Below are positions 45,869 through 54,779 of a stretch of DNA of 64,000 nucleotides, one piece after another. Under the pieces are notes generated by a model that did not search any database, was not told the origin of the DNA, and saw nothing but the letters and a program-made list of their open reading frames with translations. The DNA is from CAIKMD01 sp963729935. Its GTDB lineage: Bacteria > Pseudomonadota > Alphaproteobacteria > ATCC43930 > CGMCC-115725. The DNA is taken from contig CAVSPW010000002.1 in NCBI GenBank assembly GCA_963729935.1, forward strand, positions 1,054,001 through 1,118,000, written 5' to 3'. The translations under genes and the position numbers were made by a program. Position 1 is the first letter of the stretch, and each line of letters opens with the position of its first letter.

Positions 45869-46906
45869 GTGGAAGTGGACAGCGCGGCGCCCCTGCGCGA
45901 GATGTGGTATTACGCCATCCCCGCGGATCGGCTGAAACCCGGGCGGGTCATGAGCAAGAAGCTGCTGGGCGAGCCCCTCCTCTTGGGCCGCAAAGCCGAT
46001 GGTGGCGTTTTTGCGCTGCGCGATATTTGCCCGCATCGCGGTATCCCGCTGAGCGACGGCAGCTTCGACGGCGCCGCAATCGAATGCTGCTATCACGGCT
46101 GGCGCTTTGATACGACGGGCCGCTGCGTGGGGATTCCGTCGCTGACCGCCGAGCAGCATTTCGATCTTGCGCGCATCGCCGTCGATGCCTTTCCAGTACG
46201 GGAAGTGCAGGGCAATATCTGGGTCTTCTTCGGCCGCGATCCGGAACTTGCCCCGGCGATCCCCGTCTTGCCCGACATCGGCGAACGCGGCCCCAACCTT
46301 TACGAAAGCGTGCTGCTGCCCTCAAGCATCGACCATGCCGTGGTCGGGTTGATGGACCCGGCGCATGGGCCTTTCGTCCATCGTTCCTGGTGGTGGCGAA
46401 AGCGCAGCTCGATCCACGAGAAAGCCAAGACATTCGCCGCAAGCCCATATGGGTTCACCATGGTGCGCCATGCGCCGTCGAGCAATTCCAACGCTTATAA
46501 GCTGCTGGGCGGCGCCCCCCAAACCGAGATCGTCTTCCGACTGCCGGGCATACGGATCGAGCACATCATCGCCGGCCGGCATCGGGTGATCAACCTCACG
46601 GCGGTCACGCCGCTCGGACCCGACGAGACCCAAATCAACCATGCGATCTATTGGAACGCGCCGCTGCTGTCCGCGCTGAAGCCGCTGCTGCGGCCTTATG
46701 TCCGCGCGTTCCTTAATCAGGATCGCGTCATCATGGTTCGCCAGCGCGAAGGATTGAAATACGACCCGCCGCTCGCGCTGATCGACGATGCCGACACCCA
46801 GGCGCGCTGGTATTATCGGTTGAAGGCCGAATATGAGCGCGCGACGCGCGAGCGACGCGAATTCATTAATCCGGTCAATGACCGTGTTCTGCGCTGGCGC
46901 AGCTGA
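45869..46906 (+). CDS. Rieske 2Fe-2S aromatic-ring hydroxylase-type oxygenase
   Basis: A 345-residue oxygenase component. The Rieske cluster is bound by C54-x-H56 (CPHRG) and C73-x2-H76 (CCYHGW). The mononuclear iron site is in VVGLMDPAHGPFVH, with the D/H-x4-H pattern. It resembles the Rieske non-heme oxygenases of the vanillate/phenylpropionate type, but the substrate is unknown. GTG at 45869 follows aaaggg. A fitting electron donor (PDR-type) lies far away at 1538-2506. The gene is divergent from maoC. Confidence 0.9.
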   Translation: MEVDSAAPLREMWYYAIPADRLKPGRVMSKKLLGEPLLLGRKADGGVFALRDICPHRGIPLSDGSFDGAAIECCYHGWRFDTTGRCVGIPSLTAEQHFDLARIAVDAFPVREVQGNIWVFFGRDPELAPAIPVLPDIGERGPNLYESVLLPSSIDHAVVGLMDPAHGPFVHRSWWWRKRSSIHEKAKTFAASPYGFTMVRHAPSSNSNAYKLLGGAPQTEIVFRLPGIRIEHIIAGRHRVINLTAVTPLGPDETQINHAIYWNAPLLSALKPLLRPYVRAFLNQDRVIMVRQREGLKYDPPLALIDDADTQARWYYRLKAEYERATRERREFINPVNDRVLRWRS

Positions 46907-46980
46907 CAGGCCGGTCTTGCGAAAGCCGCCATGAGGGCCCAGATTCCGCAAGCTTTTTTCTGGCTTTTCGGGAGACGCGG

Positions 46981-47379
46981 ATGAATCCCACCGGGACGGT
47001 CAAGGCCGGCATTGCTGCGGCCGGCGCGGTCGACGCCGTTTTGGCGGCGCTTTCTTTCGACCGCGACGGCCTGGTTGCCGCGGTAGCGCAGCAGCACGAT
47101 ACCGGCGAGGTCCTGATGCTTGCTTGGATGAATCGCGAGGCGGTCAGGGAAACCCTCGAGACCGGTCGGATTTGCTATTGGTCGCGCTCGCGACGCGGCC
47201 TTTGGCGCAAAGGTGAAACCTCGGGACATGTGCAGCACCTCGTCGAAATGCGCGTCGATTGCGACGGCGATGCGATCCTGCTGCGCGTCGACCAGACCGG
47301 TCCCGCCTGCCATACCGGCGAGCACAGCTGCTTTTTCCGCGCGGCGCGCGGCGACGCGCTCGTCAACTTGACGTCTTAG
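46981..47379 (+). CDS. hisI: Phosphoribosyl-AMP cyclohydrolase
   Basis: Histidine biosynthesis enzyme that opens the purine ring of phosphoribosyl-AMP. The 132-residue protein has MLAWMNREAVRETLETGRICYWSRSR, LWRKGETSGHVQ, and the zinc-binding DCDGDAILLRVDQTGPACHTGEHSCF. It lacks the HisE pyrophosphohydrolase domain, so that must be encoded elsewhere. ATG follows gggagacgcgg. Confidence 0.96.
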   Translation: MNPTGTVKAGIAAAGAVDAVLAALSFDRDGLVAAVAQQHDTGEVLMLAWMNREAVRETLETGRICYWSRSRRGLWRKGETSGHVQHLVEMRVDCDGDAILLRVDQTGPACHTGEHSCFFRAARGDALVNLTS

Positions 47380-47449
47380 AGCCGGGCGCGTGTCAACCGG
47401 CCGCGCCGAGAACAGATCGAGCTCACGGACAAACGAGGCTCGGCCGATG

Positions 47450-47911
47450 CTAAGGTTTCGGACAGGAAAGCGCGGCTTCGACCCGATTATAGATGGTTTG
47501 ATCGAAAGATTTTCCCGAACAGCGTGTATTATATAGGGGAGACTCCGCGTTATAACGGCCGACGGCGGCGTTGTAATCGGGGGCGGTCGCGTCGGCGAGC
47601 GCGGCAGCCGCTGCGTCGCGCTGCTTCAAAAGTTGCGTGAAGGCTTCGATCTGCGTCTTGTCATCGGCGTTTATCTGACGGCGACGAAGCGCGAGTTCCC
47701 GATCGAGTGCCGCAACCGCCTGCCGGTTGCTGTCATAGCTCCGCCGGCGCCGATCCATTGCGGCAAAGAGTGAATCCAGCGCCTGGCGCTCGCACAAGCA
47801 GGAGCCGATGATCGCCGGATCCTTAATAACGTCCTGCGCCTCAGCGGGCGCGGCGGCGACCACCGCGGCGACGGCAACGACGAACATGCCCGGGACGATC
47901 ATGTTGCGCAC
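47450..47911 (-). CDS. Exported hypothetical protein, coiled coil
   Basis: A 153-residue protein with a signal peptide (FVVAVAAVVAAAPAEA, cleavage about 25). The mature part is mainly helical and charged, with a probable coiled coil (about 50-105, RRRQINADDKTQIEAF), and four cysteines (CLC near the N-terminus and single ones near the C-terminus) that may form disulfides in the periplasm. I do not recognise the family. It sits between hisI and the OmpA lipoprotein gene with no clear operon link. Confidence 0.65.
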   Translation of the reverse strand: MRNMIVPGMFVVAVAAVVAAAPAEAQDVIKDPAIIGSCLCERQALDSLFAAMDRRRRSYDSNRQAVAALDRELALRRRQINADDKTQIEAFTQLLKQRDAAAAALADATAPDYNAAVGRYNAESPLYNTRCSGKSFDQTIYNRVEAALSCPKP

Positions 47912-48090
47912 TCGCCTTCTCCTGGGACGGTACCGGGGTCCCCCGTATCAATCTGGACCGCCTTCGTCGCCCATGCGATATTGGTTGTGGCATCCGGTGG
48001 CGAGAGCCGCAAGCGACCACCGGGCCGGGTAGGTTGATGCGGCCGTTTAGTTGTGCGTGGACGGCGCGCGATGCGGGGGAGAGCGAACGA

Positions 48091-49020
48091 ATGAGAAAAT
48101 TCCGGACGATCGGGAGTTGCGCGGCGCTTCTCGCAGGTTTGGCGGCCGCCAGCTGTTCGAGCTGGTCGACCATTCCGGCGATTCACGGGACCCCGAATAC
48201 CGCGCGCGGCAATCTGGCCGCGGCCCAGGCGGGCATCGTCAAGCAGCCGAGCAGCTTCCTGCAATATGTGACGAATGAATACGCCGCATTCGCGGCAAAT
48301 CTTTTGCAGCTTGGCGATCTGGTCGATACCGATTACTTCGCGCGCAAATCTCTTGCCGCCGGAAATGGCGTTCTCGTCCAGCCGGAACAGAATTCGAATT
48401 GGGCAATCCCGCTCGAGACGCCGAATGGGTTCCGTACCATGCTGTCGCAAGCACGGACTCGACTGATGACGGCACTCGATGCCGGCGCGCGCGATCACGC
48501 GCCTTCGGTCGCGGCACGCGCTCAGGAGCGTTACGACTGCTGGACCGAACGTATGGAAGATGATTGGCAGACTGCGCAAAACGGCTCTTGCCGCAAGGAT
48601 TTCGAGACTGCGATGAACGAGCTCGAAGCAAAACCCGCGGCAGCCGCACCGCCGCCCGCGCGCCCGGCGCCGCAGCCGGCGCGGCCGGCGGCGACGGTTG
48701 TCGACGTCTACTTCGACTTCAACAAATCGACCCTGTCGCGGGAGGCCAGCGAGATCGTTCGGCAGCTTGCCGATCAGCTCAATGCGAATAGCGGCGTCAT
48801 CGTCAGCATCGTGGGCAAGACCGATCTCGCAGGACCTGATCCCTACAACATGGCTTTGTCGAAGCGCCGCGCCGAAGCGGTACAGCGTCAACTGGCGAAG
48901 GACGGCGTCGCGAGCAGCCGGATGCGCGTTCAATGGACCGGGAAACGCAATCCGCCGGTCGCGACCGCAGACGGCGTGCGCGAACCCCGAAACCGCGTGG
49001 TCGAGGTGACGTTCCACTGA
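48091..49020 (+). CDS. OmpA-family lipoprotein
   Basis: A 309-residue outer-membrane-anchored protein. It has a signal peptide and lipobox LAAASC (cysteine about 22). A predicted helical N-terminal domain (about 40-180, WAIPLETPNGFRTMLS) of unknown family comes next, then a Pro/Ala-rich linker (about 185-205). The C-terminal OmpA peptidoglycan-binding domain has VYFDFNKSTL, DLAGPDPYNMALSKRRAEAV and PRNRVVEVTF. It probably tethers the outer membrane to peptidoglycan. ATG at 48091 follows gcgggggagagcg. Confidence 0.88.
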   Translation: MRKFRTIGSCAALLAGLAAASCSSWSTIPAIHGTPNTARGNLAAAQAGIVKQPSSFLQYVTNEYAAFAANLLQLGDLVDTDYFARKSLAAGNGVLVQPEQNSNWAIPLETPNGFRTMLSQARTRLMTALDAGARDHAPSVAARAQERYDCWTERMEDDWQTAQNGSCRKDFETAMNELEAKPAAAAPPPARPAPQPARPAATVVDVYFDFNKSTLSREASEIVRQLADQLNANSGVIVSIVGKTDLAGPDPYNMALSKRRAEAVQRQLAKDGVASSRMRVQWTGKRNPPVATADGVREPRNRVVEVTFH

Positions 49021-49108
49021 GATTGACTGGGCAAGGCGGCGGCTTAATCCCGCGTTCAGCCCCCATCGCACCCGTCGATCTACGCGGAGCCGGGCGGGAG
49101 CACGCTGC

Positions 49109-49960
49109 CTAATGCGCGAGGATGACCGGGATATCCGCTTCCATGATGATATGGCGCGTCGCGCCGCCGAAAATCATCTGACGCAAGCGGCTTTGCGTAT
49201 AGGCTCCCTTGACCAGAAGATCGCATTGCGCGGCTTTGGCTTCGGTCAGGAAGACCTCACCCGGTTGGCGGTTCGGCGCGGCGATGACACGCGATGTCGC
49301 CGCGATTCCCCGCCGCCGCAAGGCCGCCGCGAGATCATCGCCAGAGGGGCCGGGCTGCATCGCGCCCTCGACCGAAAGAACTTGGACGCTGCGCGCCAGC
49401 GTCAGATAGGGCATCGACAGCGCGACGGTGCGTGCCGTCTCTGTGCTCGCATTCCAGGCAATGACGATATGCTCGCCGATCGTCGCGAGCGGTTTGGGCG
49501 GCGCCATCAGCACGGGGCGCCCGCTTTCGAACAGCGCGTCCTCGAGTGTCGCCTCGGCCAGCGAGGCGAGTTTTGTCGGGCGTTCGACCACGATCAGATC
49601 GAAGACCCGTCCGAGCGAGCCGACCACCGCGTTCTGCCGGCCGGATTCCTCGCGCCATTCGGCGCTGACGCCCTGGCTCGGCGCCGCATCAGCCGCGGTG
49701 ATGGGAATGCCATTTCGCCGCATGAAACTCTCGAATAGCGCGCGCGCCTGTTCGCGCCGGTCATGGCCCTCGCGCTCGAGCGTCCGGTCGACCTCGGAGG
49801 AAACGGAGAACCCCATCTCGCCGCCGAAGACGACCGCATATTCGGTCGTCAGCGCGTTGAGCCCGATGATGCGTCCATCGAATTTACGCGCGGCGAGCAA
49901 CGCGGTCTCGAGCACCGGCGTTGCATTCCCGTCGCCGATAACCGTCAAGAGCGTTCTCAT
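49109..49960 (-). CDS. Universal stress protein, two-domain type
   Basis: A 283-residue protein with two UspA folds in tandem. The C-terminal domain ends with the characteristic ATP-binding-like loop LLVKGAYTQSRLRQMIFGGATRHIIMEADIPVIL. The N-terminal half has VIGDGNATPVLETALLAARKFDG. Tandem Usp proteins of this type are common in alphaproteobacteria and are linked to stress tolerance, but biochemical function is unclear. The ATG at 49960 is chosen over upstream codons because it begins the strand VRTLLTVIGDG-type start. Confidence 0.85.
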   Translation of the reverse strand: MRTLLTVIGDGNATPVLETALLAARKFDGRIIGLNALTTEYAVVFGGEMGFSVSSEVDRTLEREGHDRREQARALFESFMRRNGIPITAADAAPSQGVSAEWREESGRQNAVVGSLGRVFDLIVVERPTKLASLAEATLEDALFESGRPVLMAPPKPLATIGEHIVIAWNASTETARTVALSMPYLTLARSVQVLSVEGAMQPGPSGDDLAAALRRRGIAATSRVIAAPNRQPGEVFLTEAKAAQCDLLVKGAYTQSRLRQMIFGGATRHIIMEADIPVILAH

Positions 49961-50125
49961 CGCGAACCCCATCGGCCATGCAGCACATGCTGCGGAAACG
50001 AAAGTATATCTCAGCGTGACGCTCGCGCCCATAAGGTGATTTCGCGGCGCAATGAAAGCGGCCCCGCCTTGCATCGCAGGTCACGAAACGCGACATTGGG
50101 GCCAAGACCGATCGAGGAGGCACCG

Positions 50126-50506
50126 ATGAAGATCCACAATCCATCCGGCATCGCGCCGGGCACCGGCTACAGCCACGGTATCGAACTGCCGCCGCAGGCG
50201 CGGCTGCTCTACATCGCCGGCCAGCTCGGCATCGCGGCCGACGGCAAATTCGCGCCTGACATCGCCGGCCAGGCGGAACAGGCTTGGCGCAATCTCGGCA
50301 CTGTCCTGCAAGCCGCCGACATGGGATACGAAGATCTCGTCAAGGTGACGCATTTCTTGGTGCGCCGCGAAGACATCCCCGCTTATCGCGAAGTGCGGGC
50401 GAAATTCCTCGGCAAGCACGCGCCCGCCTCGACGCTCCTCGTCATTTCCGCCTTGGCGCGGCCGGAAGCGCTCATCGAGGTCGAGGCGGTGGCCGCAAAA
50501 GCGTGA
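50126..50506 (+). CDS. RidA family protein
   Basis: A 126-residue Rid/YjgF-family protein, probably a trimer that hydrolyses reactive enamine/imine intermediates from PLP enzymes. The motif GTGYSHGIELPPQARLLYIAGQ starts it, and the conserved arginine is in ALARPEALIEVEAVA, consistent with activity. The ribosome site gaggaggcaccg is strong. The gene is divergent from the Usp gene and convergent with the FMN oxidase gene. Confidence 0.9.
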   Translation: MKIHNPSGIAPGTGYSHGIELPPQARLLYIAGQLGIAADGKFAPDIAGQAEQAWRNLGTVLQAADMGYEDLVKVTHFLVRREDIPAYREVRAKFLGKHAPASTLLVISALARPEALIEVEAVAAKA

Positions 50507-50521
50507 ACCGCGAGCGGCCGA

Positions 50522-51643
50522 TCAGCGGCCGCCATAGCCCTCATCGGCGAGGTTCAAGAGGGGAAAGGCGCTGTGGACATGCGGCGGCGTCAGCGGCGGT
50601 GCCGCATGAGTGTAGGATTTATCGATCTGCGCGAAGCCGGTGAGGCCCAAAAGCCCGAGGCAAGTCCTGATCTCGTGCTCCAGGATTTCGAGCACGCGCG
50701 TGACGCCGGCGCTGCCCGCCGCGGCGAGACCATAAAGATAGAGGCGCCCGATCGCGACCGTTTCGGCCCCGAGGGCCAGCGCCTTCACAATGTCGGTACC
50801 GCGGTAAAACCCGCCATCGATGAAAATTTGCGCGCGCCCGCGAACCGCGGCCACCACTTCGGGCAGGATGTCGAGCGTGCCGCGCACATGGTCGAGCTGC
50901 CGGCCGCCATGATTCGTGACATAGATGCCATCGACGCCGTGATCGCAGGCGATCACCGCATCCTCGGCGGTCTGAATACCCTTCAAAATCAGGGGCAGTT
51001 TGTGACCGTGCCTGTCCTTGAAGCGCTTGACCTCCGCCCAGCTCAGCGATTGCTGGCGGTAGTCGCCGCCATCATCGAGGATCGAGCGATTGGAGACGCG
51101 CCGAGAAATGTCGCGCTCCCGCCGACCATAGAACGCGCTGTCGACCGTATAGCAAAAGGCCTCGAAGCCGGCGGCGACGGCGTGATCGACGATCTCATCG
51201 GTGGTTTTGTCATCGCCACGGCGGTAGAGCTGAAAAAATTTTCGCCCCGTGGACGCTTTGGCGGTCGCTTCTAGCCCCGGCGCGCTGACCGAACTCAGCA
51301 TCTGCGGGATGCCGAAAAGCGCCGCCCCGCGCGCGACCGCCGCCGCACCGTCGGGATCGAGCCGCTCGAGCCCGCCGACCGGCGCGAGCATCACCGGCAA
51401 GCGCGCGGTCTTGCCCATCACTGGCCCGGAACATTCGACGCCCGAAATATCCCGCAGGACCCGCGGCCGAAAGGCGACCGAGTTGATCGCATAGCGGTTG
51501 CGCTTCAAGGTCGTTTCGGTTTCGGCCGCGCCGACGACGTAGTCCCAGCGCTCGGCCGTGAGCTTCTGCCTCGCCGCCTTGATGATCTCGTGCTGGGTGG
51601 CGAATCTGTCTTCCAGCCCGCTCGAGTTCCGTTGTTCCGGCAT
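50522..51643 (-). CDS. FMN-dependent alpha-hydroxy acid oxidase/dehydrogenase
   Basis: A 373-residue TIM-barrel flavoenzyme of the glycolate/lactate oxidase family. The catalytic segment is YVTNHGGRQLD (H245, R248), which holds the catalytic base and a substrate arginine, and FMN-phosphate is bound near IDGGFYRGTDIVKALALGA and GRLYLYG. SAVYR-type residues occur at FQLYRRGDD. The 2-hydroxyacid oxidised is unknown. It is followed by a cupin gene on the same strand after 84 bases. Confidence 0.92.
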   Translation of the reverse strand: MPEQRNSSGLEDRFATQHEIIKAARQKLTAERWDYVVGAAETETTLKRNRYAINSVAFRPRVLRDISGVECSGPVMGKTARLPVMLAPVGGLERLDPDGAAAVARGAALFGIPQMLSSVSAPGLEATAKASTGRKFFQLYRRGDDKTTDEIVDHAVAAGFEAFCYTVDSAFYGRRERDISRRVSNRSILDDGGDYRQQSLSWAEVKRFKDRHGHKLPLILKGIQTAEDAVIACDHGVDGIYVTNHGGRQLDHVRGTLDILPEVVAAVRGRAQIFIDGGFYRGTDIVKALALGAETVAIGRLYLYGLAAAGSAGVTRVLEILEHEIRTCLGLLGLTGFAQIDKSYTHAAPPLTPPHVHSAFPLLNLADEGYGGR

Positions 51644-51727
51644 CGCCCCCTCCCCCTTGCACGCAAGACACTCGAAGCCTAGCCAAGACCGGCGCGGGGG
51701 ACCAGTGCCGACGCGTGCGCGTCCCCG

Positions 51728-52204
51728 CTAACCCTGGGCGTTCAGGGCCTTGCCGCCGGCTGTGACGGGTTTGGCGGCGATCAGCACGAAGGCGATGACG
51801 CAGGGCTCTTTGCCGCGGTTGATCCAGTTATGGATCGTGCCGCGCTGCACAAGCACGTCGCCTGCGTTCAGATGAACCACGGCGCCATCGATATCCATGT
51901 CGATCTCGCCCGACATGACCACGGCGTAATCGATCGAATCGGTGCGGTGATTGCGGGGGCTGACCCCCGGGTTGAACTGGACCACGCGGAAGACCGTGCC
52001 GTTGTCGAGGGTGGTTCCGACCTTGCGCGGCGCCTCGTCGGCCGAACCGTCATTGTTGACCGGGAAACCCTGGCTCGTCCACACGACGCAAGCGGTTGCG
52101 CCCGGCCGTCCCGACGAAACCTCCTTGCCGATCTCGTCGTAAAGGACGATGGCGCGCCCGGTATTGTCGTGGCCCGTGACGACCCGCCTGATTTGGAAGC
52201 TCAT
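51728..52204 (-). CDS. Cupin-domain protein
   Basis: A 158-residue single-cupin protein. The barrel includes VSPRNHRTDSIDYAVVMSGEIDM (with the G(X)5HXH(X)3,4E(X)6G-like metal-binding motif) and LNAGDVLVQRGTIHNW for the second motif. It may be a dioxygenase or a metal-binding sensor of a small molecule; neither can be decided here. ATG at 52204 is preferred because ggggagg lies about seven bases upstream, whereas ATG at 52210 has no room. Confidence 0.85.
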   Translation of the reverse strand: MSFQIRRVVTGHDNTGRAIVLYDEIGKEVSSGRPGATACVVWTSQGFPVNNDGSADEAPRKVGTTLDNGTVFRVVQFNPGVSPRNHRTDSIDYAVVMSGEIDMDIDGAVVHLNAGDVLVQRGTIHNWINRGKEPCVIAFVLIAAKPVTAGGKALNAQG

Positions 52205-52345
52205 TGCCATCCTCCCCTATCTAAATCGAAGACGCCTGACTCGATTGCCGGCCGCACCTTCTATTTGCCCCATGCACCCAGCGTCAAGGATTCGATCTTT
52301 GCGCGAGCGAGGTGCTAGAGTGCGCCCGAAATAAAGAGAACGTCA

Positions 52346-53200
52346 TTGGAACAGGATCGACCCACCGCCCTGCTTGCGCCGTCGAAGGTACCTCCGGCCG
52401 AGACGGGCGACGAAGCCGTTCGACCCGGATTCAGCCTGCGCTGGCGCTCGTGGCGACGGCCGCTGACGACGCTCGTCATCATCCTTGTCGGCTGGGAAAT
52501 TATCGGCCGCTACGTCCTGACCAATCCGCTCTTCTTCGCGCCGCTTTCGGAAGTCGTCGCGGCGGGCGTGCATTTGTGGCGCGATGGCGAGCTCGAAACC
52601 CATATTTTGGTGAGCTTGACCGAGCTTCTCGAGGGCGTGGCCGCCGCGATCGTCTTCGGCATTGCCGCCGGCGTTGGCGTCGGCATCAGCCAGCGCACCC
52701 GCGAATATATCGAGGTCTACATCACCGCGCTCTACGCGACGCCCCTGGTCGCCGTGACGCCTCTCCTTATACTCTGGCTCGGCATCGGCGTGTTTTCGAA
52801 GGCCGCCGTGGTGTTCCTGACCGCCGTTTTCCCCATTCTCATCAATACGGCCTCGGGCGTGCGCGCGACCGATGCGCAACTCATCGAAGTGGCGCAGAGT
52901 TTCTGTGCGACACGGCGTCAGATCATCGCCAAGGTGATGCTGCCGGCCGCCGTCCCCTTCATGTTGACCGGCATCAGACTTGGCATCGGCCGCGGCATCG
53001 TCGGGGTGGTGGTCGGCGAACTGTTCGGTGCCCAAGCCGGTCTCGGCTACCTCATCTTCACCTCGGGTCAGACCTTCGACGTCCCCGCGCTGTTCGTCGG
53101 GATCATCACCTTGGCCGCCATGGGCGTCGGTCTGACCTTGGCCGCCGAACTGGTCGAGCACCGCGCCTTGCGGTGGCGCCGGCCCGTCAGCGTGGATTGA
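52346..53200 (+). CDS. ABC transporter permease, SsuC/TauC/NrtB type
   Basis: A 284-residue polytopic permease with six predicted helices. The EAA-like loop is TDAQLIEVAQSFCATRRQIIAKVMLPAAVPFMLTG, typical of nitrate/taurine/sulfonate permeases. TTG at 52346 is used, preceded by aaagagaacg. It is followed by an ATPase gene after five bases, but no periplasmic binding protein gene is nearby. The substrate is unknown. Confidence 0.88.
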   Translation: MEQDRPTALLAPSKVPPAETGDEAVRPGFSLRWRSWRRPLTTLVIILVGWEIIGRYVLTNPLFFAPLSEVVAAGVHLWRDGELETHILVSLTELLEGVAAAIVFGIAAGVGVGISQRTREYIEVYITALYATPLVAVTPLLILWLGIGVFSKAAVVFLTAVFPILINTASGVRATDAQLIEVAQSFCATRRQIIAKVMLPAAVPFMLTGIRLGIGRGIVGVVVGELFGAQAGLGYLIFTSGQTFDVPALFVGIITLAAMGVGLTLAAELVEHRALRWRRPVSVD

Positions 53201-53205
53201 CCCGG

Positions 53206-53973
53206 ATGGAACATCACGCGGCCAGCGTCACGGTCGAGCATCTCGAGATGGAATTCGTGGCCCGCGGGCGGCGCCAGAAGGTACTGGAGGACATCGATCT
53301 CCAGATCGCCCCCGGCGAATTCTTCGTCATCGTCGGCCCATCGGGTTGCGGCAAGACGACCCTGTTGCGCATCCTGCAAGGGCTGGCTCAGCCCACCGGC
53401 GGCCGCGCGAGCGTGGGCGGGCGGATCATCACCGGACCGGGAACCGATCGCGGCTTCGTCTTCCAGAACGATGCGCTCTACCCGTGGCGGACGGTGACGC
53501 GCAACGTCGTCTTCGGGCTCGAATTGCAGGGCGCGAGCAAGAAGGACGCCGCGTCCCGCGCGCAAGCGATGATCGAATTGGTCGGACTCAAAGGATTCGA
53601 ATCCCACTATCCGCACGAATTGTCGGGCGGCATGCGCCAGCGCGTCAATCTCGCCCGCGCCTTGGCGATCGAGCCCGCCATTTTGCTGATGGACGAGCCC
53701 TTTGCCGCGCTTGATGCCCTGACACGCGAGACCATGCAGCGCGAGTTGCTGCGCATCGCCTCGGTCGCCGGCACGACGGTCGTCTTCATCACCCATCAGA
53801 TCGATGAGGCGATCCTCCTCGGCGACCGCGTCGCGGTGTTCTCACCGCGGCCGGGCCGGCTCAAGCAGATCATCCCCATCGAACTGGAGCGCCCCCGCGA
53901 TCCCGACGTGAAGCAAAGCGCCGCTTTCCAGAATTATGTCGGCCGCATCGCGCATCTGATCGGCCACGCCTAG
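53206..53973 (+). CDS. ABC transporter ATP-binding protein, SsuB/TauB type
   Basis: A 255-residue ATPase with Walker A GPSGCGKTT, a Q-loop (VFQNDALYPW), signature LSGGMRQRVNLARAL, Walker B ILLMDEPFAALD and switch histidine FITHQIDEA. The family imports sulfonates, taurine, nitrate or nucleobase-like solutes. The C-terminal tail is the short form used by SsuB-like proteins. It works with the upstream permease; the binding protein may be encoded elsewhere. Confidence 0.92.
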   Translation: MEHHAASVTVEHLEMEFVARGRRQKVLEDIDLQIAPGEFFVIVGPSGCGKTTLLRILQGLAQPTGGRASVGGRIITGPGTDRGFVFQNDALYPWRTVTRNVVFGLELQGASKKDAASRAQAMIELVGLKGFESHYPHELSGGMRQRVNLARALAIEPAILLMDEPFAALDALTRETMQRELLRIASVAGTTVVFITHQIDEAILLGDRVAVFSPRPGRLKQIIPIELERPRDPDVKQSAAFQNYVGRIAHLIGHA

Positions 53974-54260
53974 AATCAAGCCGCCCGCCTGCGCCGATCG
54001 GCGCGCCCGAGGCCGAACGGATCGCCTATGGAACCTCTGGTCCGTGATCCGGCTTTGCCGAGCGAGCCAGGCGCATGGGGGGACGACGATGACGATGCGG
54101 CCCGTCCCGCGAACGGGGCGCTCATCAACATCGATGGTTCCTCGGGCCGGCGATTGACGATCGGAGACCGCCTTGGGCTGCTTGAGCCAGATCAAGCGCG
54201 TTCCACCATGCGCCGCTTATCCTGGTTTCAGTTCGAGCGAAACCACCGGAGGAAGGCACG

Positions 54261-54458
54261 ATGGCCCGCAAACCCCGAAAGCAAAAGACACCGGACGAAG
54301 AGGCCGACCGCCGCCGCGCCCGTGAGGAACGCGACCGGGCGGCCGGCAGCCCCACCGCGGCGGCCGAACATATTGCCGACGACAAGACCCGCGACGAAAT
54401 GAGTCCCGAAGAGAAGCTGCAAGAACGCATCGATGATTTGATGCGGCGAACGCCCTGA
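54261..54458 (+). CDS. 65-residue charged hypothetical protein
   Basis: A small hydrophilic protein (MARKPRKQKTPDEEADRRRAR at the start, MSPEEKLQERIDDLMRRTP at the end). It is rich in Arg, Glu, Asp and Lys and probably helical, possibly nucleic-acid binding. No family is recognised. The ribosome site is excellent (ccggaggaaggcacg before ATG), which is the main reason to treat it as real. The upstream 287 bases hold no gene I can support. Confidence 0.6.
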   Translation: MARKPRKQKTPDEEADRRRAREERDRAAGSPTAAAEHIADDKTRDEMSPEEKLQERIDDLMRRTP

Positions 54459-54682
54459 AAGATATCCCGGCCGCGTCGGCGCGCGGCCGGTCGGATATCA
54501 TCATTGTTGGCGGCCAGCGGTACTTGCGGTCGGAAATTTTCTTTCGACAGAATTTTTCCGTACCCAAGGTATAGGGGCGCGACATTCCGCCTACACCACA
54601 GATTGAAATTATGTTAATTTTTTGATGCTGGGTGATGCATTGGATAGGCCGATGCACGACCCGTCATTAAGAGGGAAGCCAA

Positions 54683-54751
54683 ATGGCAGCTATGAAGAAA
54701 AAGGCCAAGAAGAAGGCCAAGGGAAAAAAGAGGAAAGCCAAAAAGAAGTAG
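54683..54751 (+). CDS. 22-residue lysine-rich ORF
   Basis: MAAMKKKAKKKAKGKKRKAK plus KK: 14 of 22 residues are lysine and one is arginine. The ATG has gagggaagccaa upstream, and the gene is followed 28 bases later by a perfect terminator stem, which is unusual for chance. It resembles the basic tails of histone H1-like or nucleoid-associated proteins, but is too short to name. The preceding 200 bases are AT-rich compared with the surroundings, which suits a promoter. It may equally be an accidental A-rich tract. Confidence 0.45.
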   Translation: MAAMKKKAKKKAKGKKRKAKKK

Positions 54752-54779
54752 TCGTCCTACTTCTGCCTCTACCCATGGC

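Noticed and set aside
54028..54402. Plus-strand frame MEPLVRDPALPSE and onward
   Set aside because: No ribosome site, no motif, low-complexity acidic run, and it runs through the 65-residue gene in another frame.
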